From assembly GCF_013522925.1 (NCBI RefSeq), contig NZ_JAAMQU010000006.1:62001-126000 (forward strand): a stretch of 64,000 bases of DNA, read 5' to 3'. This DNA comes from Pseudomonas japonica (GTDB lineage Bacteria > Pseudomonadota > Gammaproteobacteria > Pseudomonadales > Pseudomonadaceae). How positions within the stretch are numbered: position 1 is the stretch's first letter; every line of letters begins with the position of its first letter. The notes below the pieces were generated by a model, which was not told where the DNA came from, searched no databases, and saw nothing but the letters and a program-made list of their open reading frames with translations. The position numbers were made by a program, and so were the translations under genes. Below, one piece after another: positions 45,286 to 54,236 of the stretch.

Positions 45286-46232
45286 AGGTGTTTACCCAGC
45301 AGCAAATTGCCGCTTCGATCAATGTCGAGCTCGCTGCGCAGGCCTTGCGTGAAGGGTTTATCGCGTACTCCCAAGGCAACGTGAAAGTGCCCCCGGTCCA
45401 GCATTTCGTGTTTGCACAGGCCAATGGCGATTGCTGTGTGAAGTCCGCCTGGGTCGAAGGCTCCGATTCCTTCACGGTGAAAGTCTCTACCGGTTTCTAT
45501 TCCAACCCGGCCAAGGGCTTGCCTAGCAACAGCGGGCTGATGATGGTGTTGTGCGCCAACACCGGCCAACCGTTGGCGCTGCTGCAGGATGAAGGCTGGC
45601 TCACTTCGTTGCGTACCGCCCTTGCCGGCCAGCTCGCCGCCCGCGCTTTGGCGCCGTCATCGGTGCAAGGGATCGGCATCCTCGGCAACGGTAGCCAGGC
45701 CCGCCTGCAATTGGAGCACCTGATGCCTGTCACACCCTGCCGCCAGGTCACGGTATGGGGGCGCACGGCCCAAGCGCTGGCGGACTATAGGCAATTCGCG
45801 GAAGGGCTGGGTTTCACCGTTACCACCACGCTGAACGCCGAGCAGGTTGCCCGTGCCGCCAACCTGATCGTGACTACCACGCCTTCACGGGAGGCGTTGC
45901 TCAGGCGCGAATGGATACGCCCCGGTACGCACATCACCGCAGTGGGCGCGGATGCCAACGGCAAACAGGAACTGGAACCTGAGCTGGTGGCCGCTGCTGA
46001 TGTGGTGGTTGCCGATTCGATCGCCCAGTGCAGTGCATTCGGCGAAGTGTCCCATGCAGTCAAGGCTGGGCTACTGCCGGCAGCGCGCCTCGTGGAGCTG
46101 GGCCAGCTGCTGGCTGGCAACGCTGAGGGGCGCCGCGATAATGGGCAGATTACCCTGGCGGACTTGACGGGCGTGGCGGTTCAGGACGCAGTAATAGCAC
46201 GCTGCGCGTTCCGGGCCTGCGCTGACCTGTAA
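45282..46232 (+). CDS. Ornithine cyclodeaminase/mu-crystallin family protein (EutC/iminosuccinate reductase type)
   Basis: A 316-residue NAD(P)-binding protein of the OCD/mu-crystallin family. It has the lysine-containing VKVSTGFYSNPAKGLPSN segment, the nucleotide motif GILGNGSQARLQLEHL and a C-terminal ADLTGVAVQD. Family members include ornithine cyclodeaminase, alanine dehydrogenase and iminosuccinate reductase. Because it is translationally coupled to the dehydratase at 44311, reduction of an imino acid released by that enzyme is the most economical reading. It converges on the YheO-type regulator gene. Confidence 0.83.
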   Translation: MKVFTQQQIAASINVELAAQALREGFIAYSQGNVKVPPVQHFVFAQANGDCCVKSAWVEGSDSFTVKVSTGFYSNPAKGLPSNSGLMMVLCANTGQPLALLQDEGWLTSLRTALAGQLAARALAPSSVQGIGILGNGSQARLQLEHLMPVTPCRQVTVWGRTAQALADYRQFAEGLGFTVTTTLNAEQVARAANLIVTTTPSREALLRREWIRPGTHITAVGADANGKQELEPELVAAADVVVADSIAQCSAFGEVSHAVKAGLLPAARLVELGQLLAGNAEGRRDNGQITLADLTGVAVQDAVIARCAFRACADL

Positions 46233-46243
46233 ACCGCGTGCGC

Positions 46244-46879
46244 TCAAACGGCCCGGCACGCCTTGACGTATTTATAAACGGTCGCCCGCCCCATGTTCAG
46301 CACGCTGGCCACGTAATCATGGGCGCTGCGGCCGTCGAACGCGCCTTCCCGATACAACGCTTCAACCAGCTCGCGCTTCTGATCGCGGCTCAAGCCACTG
46401 ATCGCCAGGTGCCGTTCCTGCAGCCAGCCGTGCAGGAAGGTATTGATGCGCTCTTGCCAGTCATCGCGGAACAAGGCCTGGGGTTGCGCGACCATCCGGC
46501 TGGCCTGGAAGAACAGGTTCAAGGCGTCGCGCGCCTGTTCGAGCACGGAATAGTCCAGGTTGATACACAGCGCGAACTCCGGCCTTCCCTCCTCGTTATG
46601 CATCACGCTGGTGATCGAACGGATACGCCGCCCATCCCAGTTGAGTTTTTCGTAGGGGCCGAAGCTGCGCTGGGTGTTCACATCCCCTGATAGCTCTTCA
46701 AGCGCCGAATCGTCCCCCAGCTTGCGCCGGGACAGGTTGTTGGCGATGTGCACCACCGTTTGCGTGGCCAGGTCATGCAGCACCACTTCGGCGTGGGGAA
46801 ACAACAACTGGGCCATGCTGTCGGCCAGGGTTTTGTAGTTGGTAAGGCGGCGGGTGGAGGTGCCGGGCGCGGAGCTCAT
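46244..46879 (-). CDS. YheO-like PAS/HTH transcriptional regulator
   Basis: A 211-residue YheO-family regulator (DauR of P. aeruginosa is one). The N-terminal YheO/PAS-like domain includes LFPHAEVVLHDLATQTVVHIANN. The C-terminal HTH_22 domain reads FDGRSAHDYVASVLNMGRATVYKYVKACR. I take the ATG at 46879; an in-frame TTG at 46891 would add four residues. It is the last gene of the minus-strand operon with the binding-protein-fold gene (66-base gap) and converges on the dehydratase/reductase pair. It may regulate either; amino-acid-linked roles are known for the family. Confidence 0.83.
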   Translation of the reverse strand: MSSAPGTSTRRLTNYKTLADSMAQLLFPHAEVVLHDLATQTVVHIANNLSRRKLGDDSALEELSGDVNTQRSFGPYEKLNWDGRRIRSITSVMHNEEGRPEFALCINLDYSVLEQARDALNLFFQASRMVAQPQALFRDDWQERINTFLHGWLQERHLAISGLSRDQKRELVEALYREGAFDGRSAHDYVASVLNMGRATVYKYVKACRAV

Positions 46880-46945
46880 GTGGGGGTCCAAGGCATAAAA
46901 GGCGCGGTGATGATAAACGAATCAGCCGCAACCTTTCCCATAGGC

Positions 46946-47677
46946 TCACGCACAAGGCGCGACCGTCACTTCAGCCTGGCCAGACTCCGCCAATGCCTGG
47001 GCCACGGCGCCCTCCGCCTTCTGTCGCTCCACGAACGTGCGCACGTAAGCGGCAGCGGCTTCGCGCCCCCGTGGCACCGCGATCGCCTGGCGGATGCGGG
47101 TGAAGCTGTCGGCCAGCACCCGATAGCCCGCGTTGGCGCGGGCTACAGCTTCGAGGGGCTGGCGAACCCCGGCGGCGGCATCCAGGCCGTGTTCGACGAA
47201 CAGGTCCACGGCCGCAGCGGAGGTTTGCGCCCGTTCCAGCCGCGCATCAACCAGCGTGCGGCTCAGGTACAGGTCGTACGCGGCCCCCTTCCCTACAGCC
47301 AGGCGCAGGCCTTGCTGATCCAGTTCGGCCACTTCGGTATAAGGGGACTCCACCCGAACCAGGTAGGTGCCTTCGATGATCACGTAGGGCTCGCTGAACA
47401 CTATCTCGGCTTCGCGTACAGGTTCGATGGCCAGGAAGGCTATATCCCAGCGGTTCTCTTGAAGCGCGGCAAATACCTTCCCCGCCGCATTGAAGGTTTC
47501 CATGTGCAGAGCCGCGCCCAGCTCCTGGGCAAGGGCCTTGGCCAGTGCCACCGATACCCCCTGGGGCGTACCGTCCGCGGCCCGTTGTGCGAGCACCGGG
47601 TTACCGAAATTGATGGCGGCCCTGAGCACACCATTTGGCGCCAATTGCTCTCGTACTGCTGGGTCTATCGCTGTCAT
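46946..47677 (-). CDS. Family 3 solute-binding-fold protein without signal peptide
   Basis: A 243-residue protein with the family 3 amino-acid-binding fold (GVLRAAINFGNPVLAQRA, GVSVALAKALAQELG, WDIAFLAIEPVREAEIVFSEPYV). The ATG at 47677 has GGAG nearby and starts MTAIDPAVREQL, with no signal peptide; the upstream extension to 47713 is not hydrophobic either. It is therefore predicted to be cytoplasmic, unlike normal transport binding proteins. No permease or ATPase adjoins it. It could be a ligand sensor or an enzyme of cyclohexadienyl-dehydratase-like ancestry. It lies 32 bases after the MFS gene in the same operon. Confidence 0.8.
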   Translation of the reverse strand: MTAIDPAVREQLAPNGVLRAAINFGNPVLAQRAADGTPQGVSVALAKALAQELGAALHMETFNAAGKVFAALQENRWDIAFLAIEPVREAEIVFSEPYVIIEGTYLVRVESPYTEVAELDQQGLRLAVGKGAAYDLYLSRTLVDARLERAQTSAAAVDLFVEHGLDAAAGVRQPLEAVARANAGYRVLADSFTRIRQAIAVPRGREAAAAYVRTFVERQKAEGAVAQALAESGQAEVTVAPCA

Positions 47678-47709
47678 GGATGCTCCAGGTTTGAAAAATG
47701 CACAGCGGG

Positions 47710-49035
47710 TCAATGCGCCTGGCCGCCGACCGCCGCTACCTTCGCTTCGGGCTCGCGGTTATGTACCCGCATCAGCGCCGTCATCACAAAGCCCGCGAGC
47801 AGCAACGCGCTCAGAAACAGCAAACCATTGGAGGCGCTCTGGCTGTCACCTTTTACCAAGCCAATCAATGATGGGCCGACAAAGCCGCCGAGGTTGCCGA
47901 TGGAGTTGATCACTGCGATGGAGACGGCGGCGGTGGCCCGATCCAGGAACAGTGTAGGCAGGGCCCAGAACGGCGACTTGAAACTGTAAAGGCCCGACAA
48001 GGTAACGCAGATCATCGCCATGGCCACATACGGGTTTTGCAGCATGCCCGCGCCAACCAGCCCCAGTGCGGCCACGAGCAAAGGCACCGCCGAATGAAGC
48101 TTGCGCTCGTTGCGCTTGTCCGAGCTGCGTGACCACAGCACCATCGCCACGGTAGCCACGATGTACGGCAGCATTGCGATCAAACCGATCTGCGAATGAG
48201 TGAGCGAAGCAGAGAAGCTCTTGATGATCTGCGGCATCCAGTAGCCAACGCCGAGGCTGCCGCACTGGTACACAAAGTAAATGAACGACAGGTACAGCAC
48301 CTTGGGGTGGGTCATGGTTTTCATCACGCCCAGGCTCTTCACGTTCTTGCGGCTTTTACGGTCACGTTCCAGTTCGGCGATCAGCCAGTCCCGCTCCCGA
48401 GGCTCAAGCCACTTGGCCTGCTCGGGTTTGTCGGTCAGCAGGAAGAAACACGCCACGCCCAGTATCACGGCGGGGATGCCTTCCAGAAACAGCATCCAGC
48501 GCCAGCCGCTCCAGTTCAGCCAGCCGACGTTGTCCATGATCCATGTACTGAGCGGCGCCCCAATGATGTAGCTCACCGGAATAGCCGCAGTGAACAGCGC
48601 GACCGTGGTGGCGAGCTCCCTGGAGCGGAACCAGAACGTGAGGTACACGATGATGCCAGGGAAAAACCCTGCCTCGGCAACGCCGAGGAAAAAGCGCAGC
48701 ACGTACAGCTGGTTGGCGGTTTGGGCAAAGGCGGTGAGCGCCGCGATCACGCCCCAGGTCACCAGGATGCGGGCGATCCATACCCGGGCGCCAAACTTGT
48801 TCAGAAGCACGTTGCTAGGGACTTCGAACAGGAAGTAGCCGATGAAGAAAATGCCGGAAATGAACCCGAAGGCTTCGCTGGACAGCGCCAGCTCCTTGTT
48901 CATCTGCAAGGCCGCGTAGCCGATGTTGGCGCGGTCCAGGTAAGACACGATGTAGAGCAGGAACACGAACGGAATGATCCGCCACGTCACCTTGCGTACC
49001 ACGGCCTGCTCGTCGAGGGTGGATGTAACGCTCAT
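47710..49035 (-). CDS. MFS transporter, anion:cation symporter (ACS) family
   Basis: A 441-residue transporter with 12 predicted membrane helices. The N-terminal YIVSYLDRANIGYAALQMNKEL and the loop GVAEAGFFPGIIVYLTFWF are characteristic of ACS-family symporters of organic anions such as tartrate, galactonate, phthalate and 4-hydroxyphenylacetate. It lies between the lactonase-like gene and the signal-less binding-fold gene. With an aconitase paralogue in the same operon, a di- or tricarboxylate substrate is likely (inference). Confidence 0.9.
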   Translation of the reverse strand: MSVTSTLDEQAVVRKVTWRIIPFVFLLYIVSYLDRANIGYAALQMNKELALSSEAFGFISGIFFIGYFLFEVPSNVLLNKFGARVWIARILVTWGVIAALTAFAQTANQLYVLRFFLGVAEAGFFPGIIVYLTFWFRSRELATTVALFTAAIPVSYIIGAPLSTWIMDNVGWLNWSGWRWMLFLEGIPAVILGVACFFLLTDKPEQAKWLEPRERDWLIAELERDRKSRKNVKSLGVMKTMTHPKVLYLSFIYFVYQCGSLGVGYWMPQIIKSFSASLTHSQIGLIAMLPYIVATVAMVLWSRSSDKRNERKLHSAVPLLVAALGLVGAGMLQNPYVAMAMICVTLSGLYSFKSPFWALPTLFLDRATAAVSIAVINSIGNLGGFVGPSLIGLVKGDSQSASNGLLFLSALLLAGFVMTALMRVHNREPEAKVAAVGGQAH

Positions 49036-49092
49036 TAAAGCCTCACATGGCCGCGCCGGGCGGCCGCTGTTGTTATTGTGGGGTGACGCCGA

Positions 49093-50298
49093 TCAAACGG
49101 AAAAGACCATGCACACCGGGCTGCCGGACTGCACCTGAGCACCCGTGGCTTCCAGTACCCCGCGCTCGCGGTCCACGGCGAAGGTCACGATCGAGTCGCT
49201 TTCCTCGTTGAGCGCGAACAGGTAGCGGCCATTGGGGGTGAACGTGAAGAACCGTGGCGTACGACCGCGGGTGGGTGCGGCGGCGATGAAGGTCAGCAGC
49301 CCGGAGGCCGGGTCGATGGCAAATACGGCAATGCTGTCCAGGCCACGGTTGGAGGCATAGAGGAACCGCCCTTCACGGTCGACGGCGATCTCCGAGGCAC
49401 GGCTGTTGCCGGTAAAACTGGCAGGCAGCGTGGGCAAAACCTGTAGCGGCTGCAGCGCGCCGCGGATAGCGTCATAGCGGTAAGCGGCAACGGTCGAATC
49501 CAGTTCGTTCACAACATACGCCCAGGCTCCGGTGGGATGGAATGCCACATGGCGCGGGCCGGAGGTTTCCCGGGCGGCGACCGAGGGCGGATCCGCCGGG
49601 GCCAGGCGGCCATCCTTGAAGCGGTAGCTCAGTACCTTGTCCAGGCCCTTGTCCGGCACGATGACGAACTCGCCGGACGGGTCGAACGGGTTGAAGTGGG
49701 GCTTGGCGTGAGGCTGTTCGGTGCGGTGCGGGCCGGGCTGGCCCTCGACGGTCACCAACTGCGCCACTTCACTCAGGCTACCGTCCCCGTTCACCGGCAA
49801 TACCGCCAGGCTATGCCCGATGTGGTTGGTCACCACCATGAACCGGCCGGTCGGGTCCAGGGCCAGGTGCACAGGGTTTTTGCCTTGGGTGCTCTGGCGA
49901 TTGATAAAGGTGAGCTTGCCGCTGGATTTGTCGATGCTGAACGCGCTGATATCGCTCAGGTCACCGTGAACGGTATAGAGATGACGCCCGTCGCGGCTGA
50001 GGGTGAGGAATGACGGGTTGACCAGGTCCTTGACCACTTGCACCGGTTCGAGCGTGCCGGCCTCCTGGTCCAGCTTGAACACGCTGATGCCTTCGCCCCG
50101 GGCGTTGCGTTCGCGGGTGGTGCGGCTGCCAACGTAAGCGAACATGTAACGCTCTCCTTGAGAGGGGGTGGTGGAAATGGCGGCGCTTGCCGCGTGTGGC
50201 AACAGGCTGCCGAGCAAGGTCGCACCCGCCACGGCCCCGGCTTGCTGCAGCAATTGTCGCCGGCGCGGGTTGGCCGGCGCGTTCTCGGAATCACGCAT
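49093..50298 (-). CDS. Exported lactonase family beta-propeller protein
   Basis: A 401-residue seven-bladed propeller of the lactonase family (6-phosphogluconolactonase/3-carboxymuconate cyclase type). Repeats include FLTLSRDGRHLYTVH, HLALDPTGRFMVVTNH, HVAFHPTGAWAYVVNE and FFTFTPNGRYLFALNE. The N-terminus has NPRRRQLLQQAGAVAGATLLG ending in ASAA, a probable Tat signal, so it acts in the periplasm. AAGGA lies upstream of the ATG. It is 30 bases downstream of the aconitase gene in the same operon and may open an external lactone before uptake by the MFS protein. Confidence 0.85.
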   Translation of the reverse strand: MRDSENAPANPRRRQLLQQAGAVAGATLLGSLLPHAASAAISTTPSQGERYMFAYVGSRTTRERNARGEGISVFKLDQEAGTLEPVQVVKDLVNPSFLTLSRDGRHLYTVHGDLSDISAFSIDKSSGKLTFINRQSTQGKNPVHLALDPTGRFMVVTNHIGHSLAVLPVNGDGSLSEVAQLVTVEGQPGPHRTEQPHAKPHFNPFDPSGEFVIVPDKGLDKVLSYRFKDGRLAPADPPSVAARETSGPRHVAFHPTGAWAYVVNELDSTVAAYRYDAIRGALQPLQVLPTLPASFTGNSRASEIAVDREGRFLYASNRGLDSIAVFAIDPASGLLTFIAAAPTRGRTPRFFTFTPNGRYLFALNEESDSIVTFAVDRERGVLEATGAQVQSGSPVCMVFSV

Positions 50299-50328
50299 TG
50301 TTATTGTCCTTGTCGTGTGTGTTCGGTG

Positions 50329-52992
50329 TCAGGCAGGCGTGCCTTCGCCCAGAAGCTTGCGCACCACGTAGGGCAATACGCCTCCGTTGCGCAGGTAGGC
50401 CACCTCCTGGCGGGAATCGAGCCGCAGGTTCACCTGCAGTGTCCTGGCTTGCGCGCCCGGCGCGGCGAGGGTGATTTGTACGGGGTTGTCGCCTACCTGC
50501 AGGGCATCCAGCCCGTGGAAATCCAGCCGCTCATGGCCACTCAGCGCCAGGTGCGCGGCCTGCTCGCCCGGCGAGAAGACCAGCGGCAGGATGCCCATCC
50601 CGATCAGGTTGCTGCGATGTATGCGCTCGAAGCTGCCCGCCACTACCGCCCTCACCCCCAGCAAGGCCTGGGCCTTCGCCGCCCAATCCCGGCTGGAACC
50701 GGCGCCGTAGTTGGTCCCGGCAAACACCACCAAAGGAATGCCTTGCTCCACATAACCTTGCGATGCGTCATAGAGCGGCAGCACCTGTTCCCCATCGGCC
50801 GCCCAGGCCCAGGCGCCCTCTCCGGGCTGCTCGGCCAGCAGCAGATTACGTATGGCCCGATTCGTGAACGCACCACGCAGCATCACTTCATGGTTGCTGC
50901 GCCGGGTTGAGTATTGGTTCAGGTCCGCCGGGGCTTCGCCACGCTCCAGCAGCCAGCGCCCCGCCAGGCTGTCGCGCGGGATAGCCCCGGCGGGCGAGAT
51001 ATGATCAGTGGTGACGTTATCGCCAAGCACCATCAACACCCGCGCCTGCGAGATGCTCAACGCCTGGCTGGGCCCGGCCTCTATGGTGTCCAGGTAGCGA
51101 GGGCGGCGCAGGTAGGTCGAGGCCGGGTCCCATGGGAAGTGCACACTCGCTTCGGCACCCAGGGCTTGCCAATGGTGCGTGCCCTCCCATACCTGCGCCA
51201 GGCGGCGGGCAAATTGCGCGGGCTGCACGGCGTAGTCAACGAGGGTATCGACCTCAACGTCAGTGGGCATCAGGTCCGCAAGGTACACCGGCTTTCCATC
51301 GGTAACGCCTAATGGTTCGCGGGTAAGGTCGCGCTGGATTTCCCCGGCGATCGCATACGCCACCACCAGCGCGGGCGAGGCCAGGTAGCCGGCGGGCACT
51401 TTAGGGTTCACCCGGCCTTCGAAATTGCGGTTGCCCGACAGCACGGCCACCCCTTTGAGCCCTTCTTCGGCAAGAGCCTCTACATGCGGTTCGAGGCTGC
51501 CGGAGTTGCCGATGCAGGTCATGCAACCAAAGCCGGTAAGGTCGAAGCCCAGCGCCGCGAAGTCTTCCATCAGGCCAGCAGCCTCCAGGTAGTCGGCCAC
51601 CACCCGCGAACCCGGCGACAACGATGTCTTCACCCAAGGCCTGGCCTTGAGCCCCAGCCGGCGAGCGTTGCGCGCCAGCAGGCCGGCCTGGATCATTTGC
51701 GCCGGGTTGGCGGTGTTGGTGCAACTGGTGATCGCGGCGATTACCACCGCGCCGTGGGCCAGCGGTTGATCGAACGCCGTGCTGGTGAACAGGCTCGGGC
51801 TGCTGCTGGCGATCAGCGGCGCGCCCAGTGCCTGTTGGAACGATGCGCCTGCCAACGCCAGTGGCTGCCGTTGGTGCGGCTGGTGTGGGCCGGCCACGCT
51901 GGGCTCCAGCGAGGCCAGGTCCAACTCGATCAGCTCGGCGAACACCGGCTCGGACGAGCGCTCATCCCGCCACAGGCCTTGGGCTCGCAGGTACACGGCG
52001 GCTCGCTCTCGCAGCTCCTGGCTGCGACCGGTCAACGCCAGGTAATTGGCCGCGTGTTGATCGAAAGGGAAAAACACCACGGTAGCGCCGTACTCCGGAG
52101 CCATGTTGGAAACGGTGGCGCGATGGGCAAAACTCAGTGTTTCAAGGCCGGGGCCGCAGAACTCCACGAACTTGCCGACCATCTGCCGCCGGCGCAGGAT
52201 CTGGGCCACATACAGGGACAGGTCGGTTCCCGTCACGCCTGGGCCCAGCTGGCCGGTCAGGCGAATGCCGACCACCTCCGGGAAGCTGATAGGCACCGGT
52301 TCGCCCAGCATGGCCGCCTGGCCTTCCAGGCCACCCACGCCCCACCCCAGAATGCCCAGTGCGTTGATCATCGGGGTGTGGCTGTCGGTAGCCACCATGT
52401 GGTCCGGGTGCAGCACCCGCTGACCTTGCTCGCAGGGGCTTTCCCAGACCACCTGAGCGATGGCTTCCATGTTCATCTGGTGAATGATGCCAGTGCCCGG
52501 CGGGATCACTCGGAAGTTATCCAGGCTTTTCTGCGCCCATTTGATGAAGCGGTAGCGTTCGCTGTTGCGGCGGAAATCGATGTCCAGGTTGGCATCCACC
52601 GCGCCCGCTTCTGCGTAACGCTCGACGATCACCGAATGGTCGATCGCCAGTACCGCCGGAATGCGCGGATTGACCCGCTGGGGATCGCCCCCCAGCGCGG
52701 CCACCCGGTCACGCATGCCGGCGAAGTCCGCCAGCGCGGGCAGGCAGGTGGTGTCGTGAAACATCAGCCTGTTGGGCAAAAAAGGAACTTCGCAGGCAGG
52801 CCCGCGACCAAGCGCAGCCGCCAGTACCCCGGGCAGCACTTCGGGGTTGCACCGGGCCACGTTTTCAATCAGCAGGCGCACCGAATACGGCAATGAGGCG
52901 AGGGTGTCTGCGGGGAGGATCTTGCACAGGTCCACATAGCAAAAGTGGTCGCTGCCTATCGTCAGGTCAGAATAGAAACTAGTGGCGTTCAC
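50329..52992 (-). CDS. acnA: Aconitase (AcnA family) paralogue
   Basis: An 887-residue aconitase-superfamily protein. The cluster cysteines are C424 (SCTNTANP), C490 and C493 (GCMTCIGNSG). The swivel domain has GSSRDWAAKAQALLG and FERIHRSNLIGMG. It is therefore expected to be an active hydro-lyase. The context is not that of a housekeeping gene: it heads an operon with an exported lactonase, an MFS anion transporter and regulators. Segments such as PPGTGIIHQMNMEAIAQVVW differ from the AcnA sequences I recall. It may act on citrate imported from outside or on a citrate analogue. The family call is secure, the substrate is not. Confidence 0.85.
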   Translation of the reverse strand: MNATSFYSDLTIGSDHFCYVDLCKILPADTLASLPYSVRLLIENVARCNPEVLPGVLAAALGRGPACEVPFLPNRLMFHDTTCLPALADFAGMRDRVAALGGDPQRVNPRIPAVLAIDHSVIVERYAEAGAVDANLDIDFRRNSERYRFIKWAQKSLDNFRVIPPGTGIIHQMNMEAIAQVVWESPCEQGQRVLHPDHMVATDSHTPMINALGILGWGVGGLEGQAAMLGEPVPISFPEVVGIRLTGQLGPGVTGTDLSLYVAQILRRRQMVGKFVEFCGPGLETLSFAHRATVSNMAPEYGATVVFFPFDQHAANYLALTGRSQELRERAAVYLRAQGLWRDERSSEPVFAELIELDLASLEPSVAGPHQPHQRQPLALAGASFQQALGAPLIASSSPSLFTSTAFDQPLAHGAVVIAAITSCTNTANPAQMIQAGLLARNARRLGLKARPWVKTSLSPGSRVVADYLEAAGLMEDFAALGFDLTGFGCMTCIGNSGSLEPHVEALAEEGLKGVAVLSGNRNFEGRVNPKVPAGYLASPALVVAYAIAGEIQRDLTREPLGVTDGKPVYLADLMPTDVEVDTLVDYAVQPAQFARRLAQVWEGTHHWQALGAEASVHFPWDPASTYLRRPRYLDTIEAGPSQALSISQARVLMVLGDNVTTDHISPAGAIPRDSLAGRWLLERGEAPADLNQYSTRRSNHEVMLRGAFTNRAIRNLLLAEQPGEGAWAWAADGEQVLPLYDASQGYVEQGIPLVVFAGTNYGAGSSRDWAAKAQALLGVRAVVAGSFERIHRSNLIGMGILPLVFSPGEQAAHLALSGHERLDFHGLDALQVGDNPVQITLAAPGAQARTLQVNLRLDSRQEVAYLRNGGVLPYVVRKLLGEGTPA

Positions 52993-53122
52993 GGGGGCGC
53001 TCTCGTTGTTGTCAGCGCGGCTGTCGATGCAACCGGTTATGGGGCCATGCTAGGCCCTCCAACCCGACCGTAAAATTGATCATTCGCCACGGCAGCGTTC
53101 TCCTAATGCGAACGCTTGGAGG

Positions 53123-54010
53123 TTATGCCTGGCCCTGCAGATGCTCCACCAGCGTGCGAACGGTAGGCGCCAGAAGGTCCAGCCGACGGATGCCGATCAC
53201 CAGTGAACGCCGGGCCCAGGTGTCTTCGAGCTCACGCGTGTGCAGCTTCAGCCCTCGCAGGTAATGACCGATGGCTGTACGCGGCAGGATCGCCACGCCA
53301 ACCCCGGCGGCCACCAGCCGACACATGCACTCAAAGCTGCTGGCGCGCACTCGCACTTTCATCGTTCGACCCAATGGGGCCAGGTGCTGGTTGAAGAGCG
53401 TGTAGAGCGAACTGTCCAAGTGGGGGCCGATGAACTCATGGTCCAGCACTGCATCGAAACTCAGCGCGCCCGTCCCGGCCAAGGGATGGTCGGCGCGGGT
53501 CACCAATACCAGCTGGTCCTGCCGATACGGTCGAATTTCCAGGCCGGCGGCCGGGGTATGCTCGGCGAAAATGCCCACATCGGCTCTGCCATCGAGCACC
53601 GCGCGAACCACCGCCGAGCCCACCCGCTCCTCGATATCAAAATGAATCAGCGGATAACGCTGGAGAAATCGCTCCACGTCGGTGGGCAGAAACTGGGCCA
53701 ATGCCGAAGCGATGGCGTGCACCCTTACATGGCCGCGAACCCCCGCCGCATAACTGGCGAGTTCCTCGTCCATCTGGCCAAGCATCAGGCGCACCTGCCG
53801 CGCGTAATGCAGCATCGACTCCCCTGCCGGGGTCAGCTCTACCCCACGCGCATAGCGCAACAGCAAAGGTGCCCCCACCTGTTCTTCCAGTTCGGCGACC
53901 CGCTTGCTGACCGCCGACACGGCAAGGTGGCTGCGTTTCGCCGCGCGCGTAAGGTTGCGTTCCTCGGCCACCGCGATGAAGAGGTCCATGCTGGTGAGGT
54001 CGTAGCGCAT
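53123..54010 (-). CDS. LysR family transcriptional regulator
   Basis: A 295-residue LysR regulator. I take the ATG at 54010 (MRYDLTSMDLFIAVAEERNLTRAAKRSHLAVSAVSKRVAELE); the upstream extension to 54115 precedes the winged helix and is not conserved-looking. The effector domain follows. It lies 130 bases upstream of the aconitase-paralogue gene on the same strand and is divergent from the sulfonate-type ABC operon, so either could be its target. Same-strand position and the organic-acid theme favour the aconitase operon slightly. Confidence 0.85.
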   Translation of the reverse strand: MRYDLTSMDLFIAVAEERNLTRAAKRSHLAVSAVSKRVAELEEQVGAPLLLRYARGVELTPAGESMLHYARQVRLMLGQMDEELASYAAGVRGHVRVHAIASALAQFLPTDVERFLQRYPLIHFDIEERVGSAVVRAVLDGRADVGIFAEHTPAAGLEIRPYRQDQLVLVTRADHPLAGTGALSFDAVLDHEFIGPHLDSSLYTLFNQHLAPLGRTMKVRVRASSFECMCRLVAAGVGVAILPRTAIGHYLRGLKLHTRELEDTWARRSLVIGIRRLDLLAPTVRTLVEHLQGQA

Positions 54011-54236
54011 CGAAGGTTCTCGCTGGGTGGGTGCGCCATGATAGGCATATATGTGGGGCAACGCTGCCCGGGCGATCCCGCGCCGAAACTCGCGCAACCG
54101 AAACGATCTAGGCAAAGATCAAAATATTATTTATTTGCCGTTTCTTAGATCAATTAGGGTTAGCCGCGCCCGGGCTGGAGCAAAGTGCCTGCCCGGGGAT
54201 TTGTTTATCAACGCCAGCCCTGCCAGGACGCCCCCG

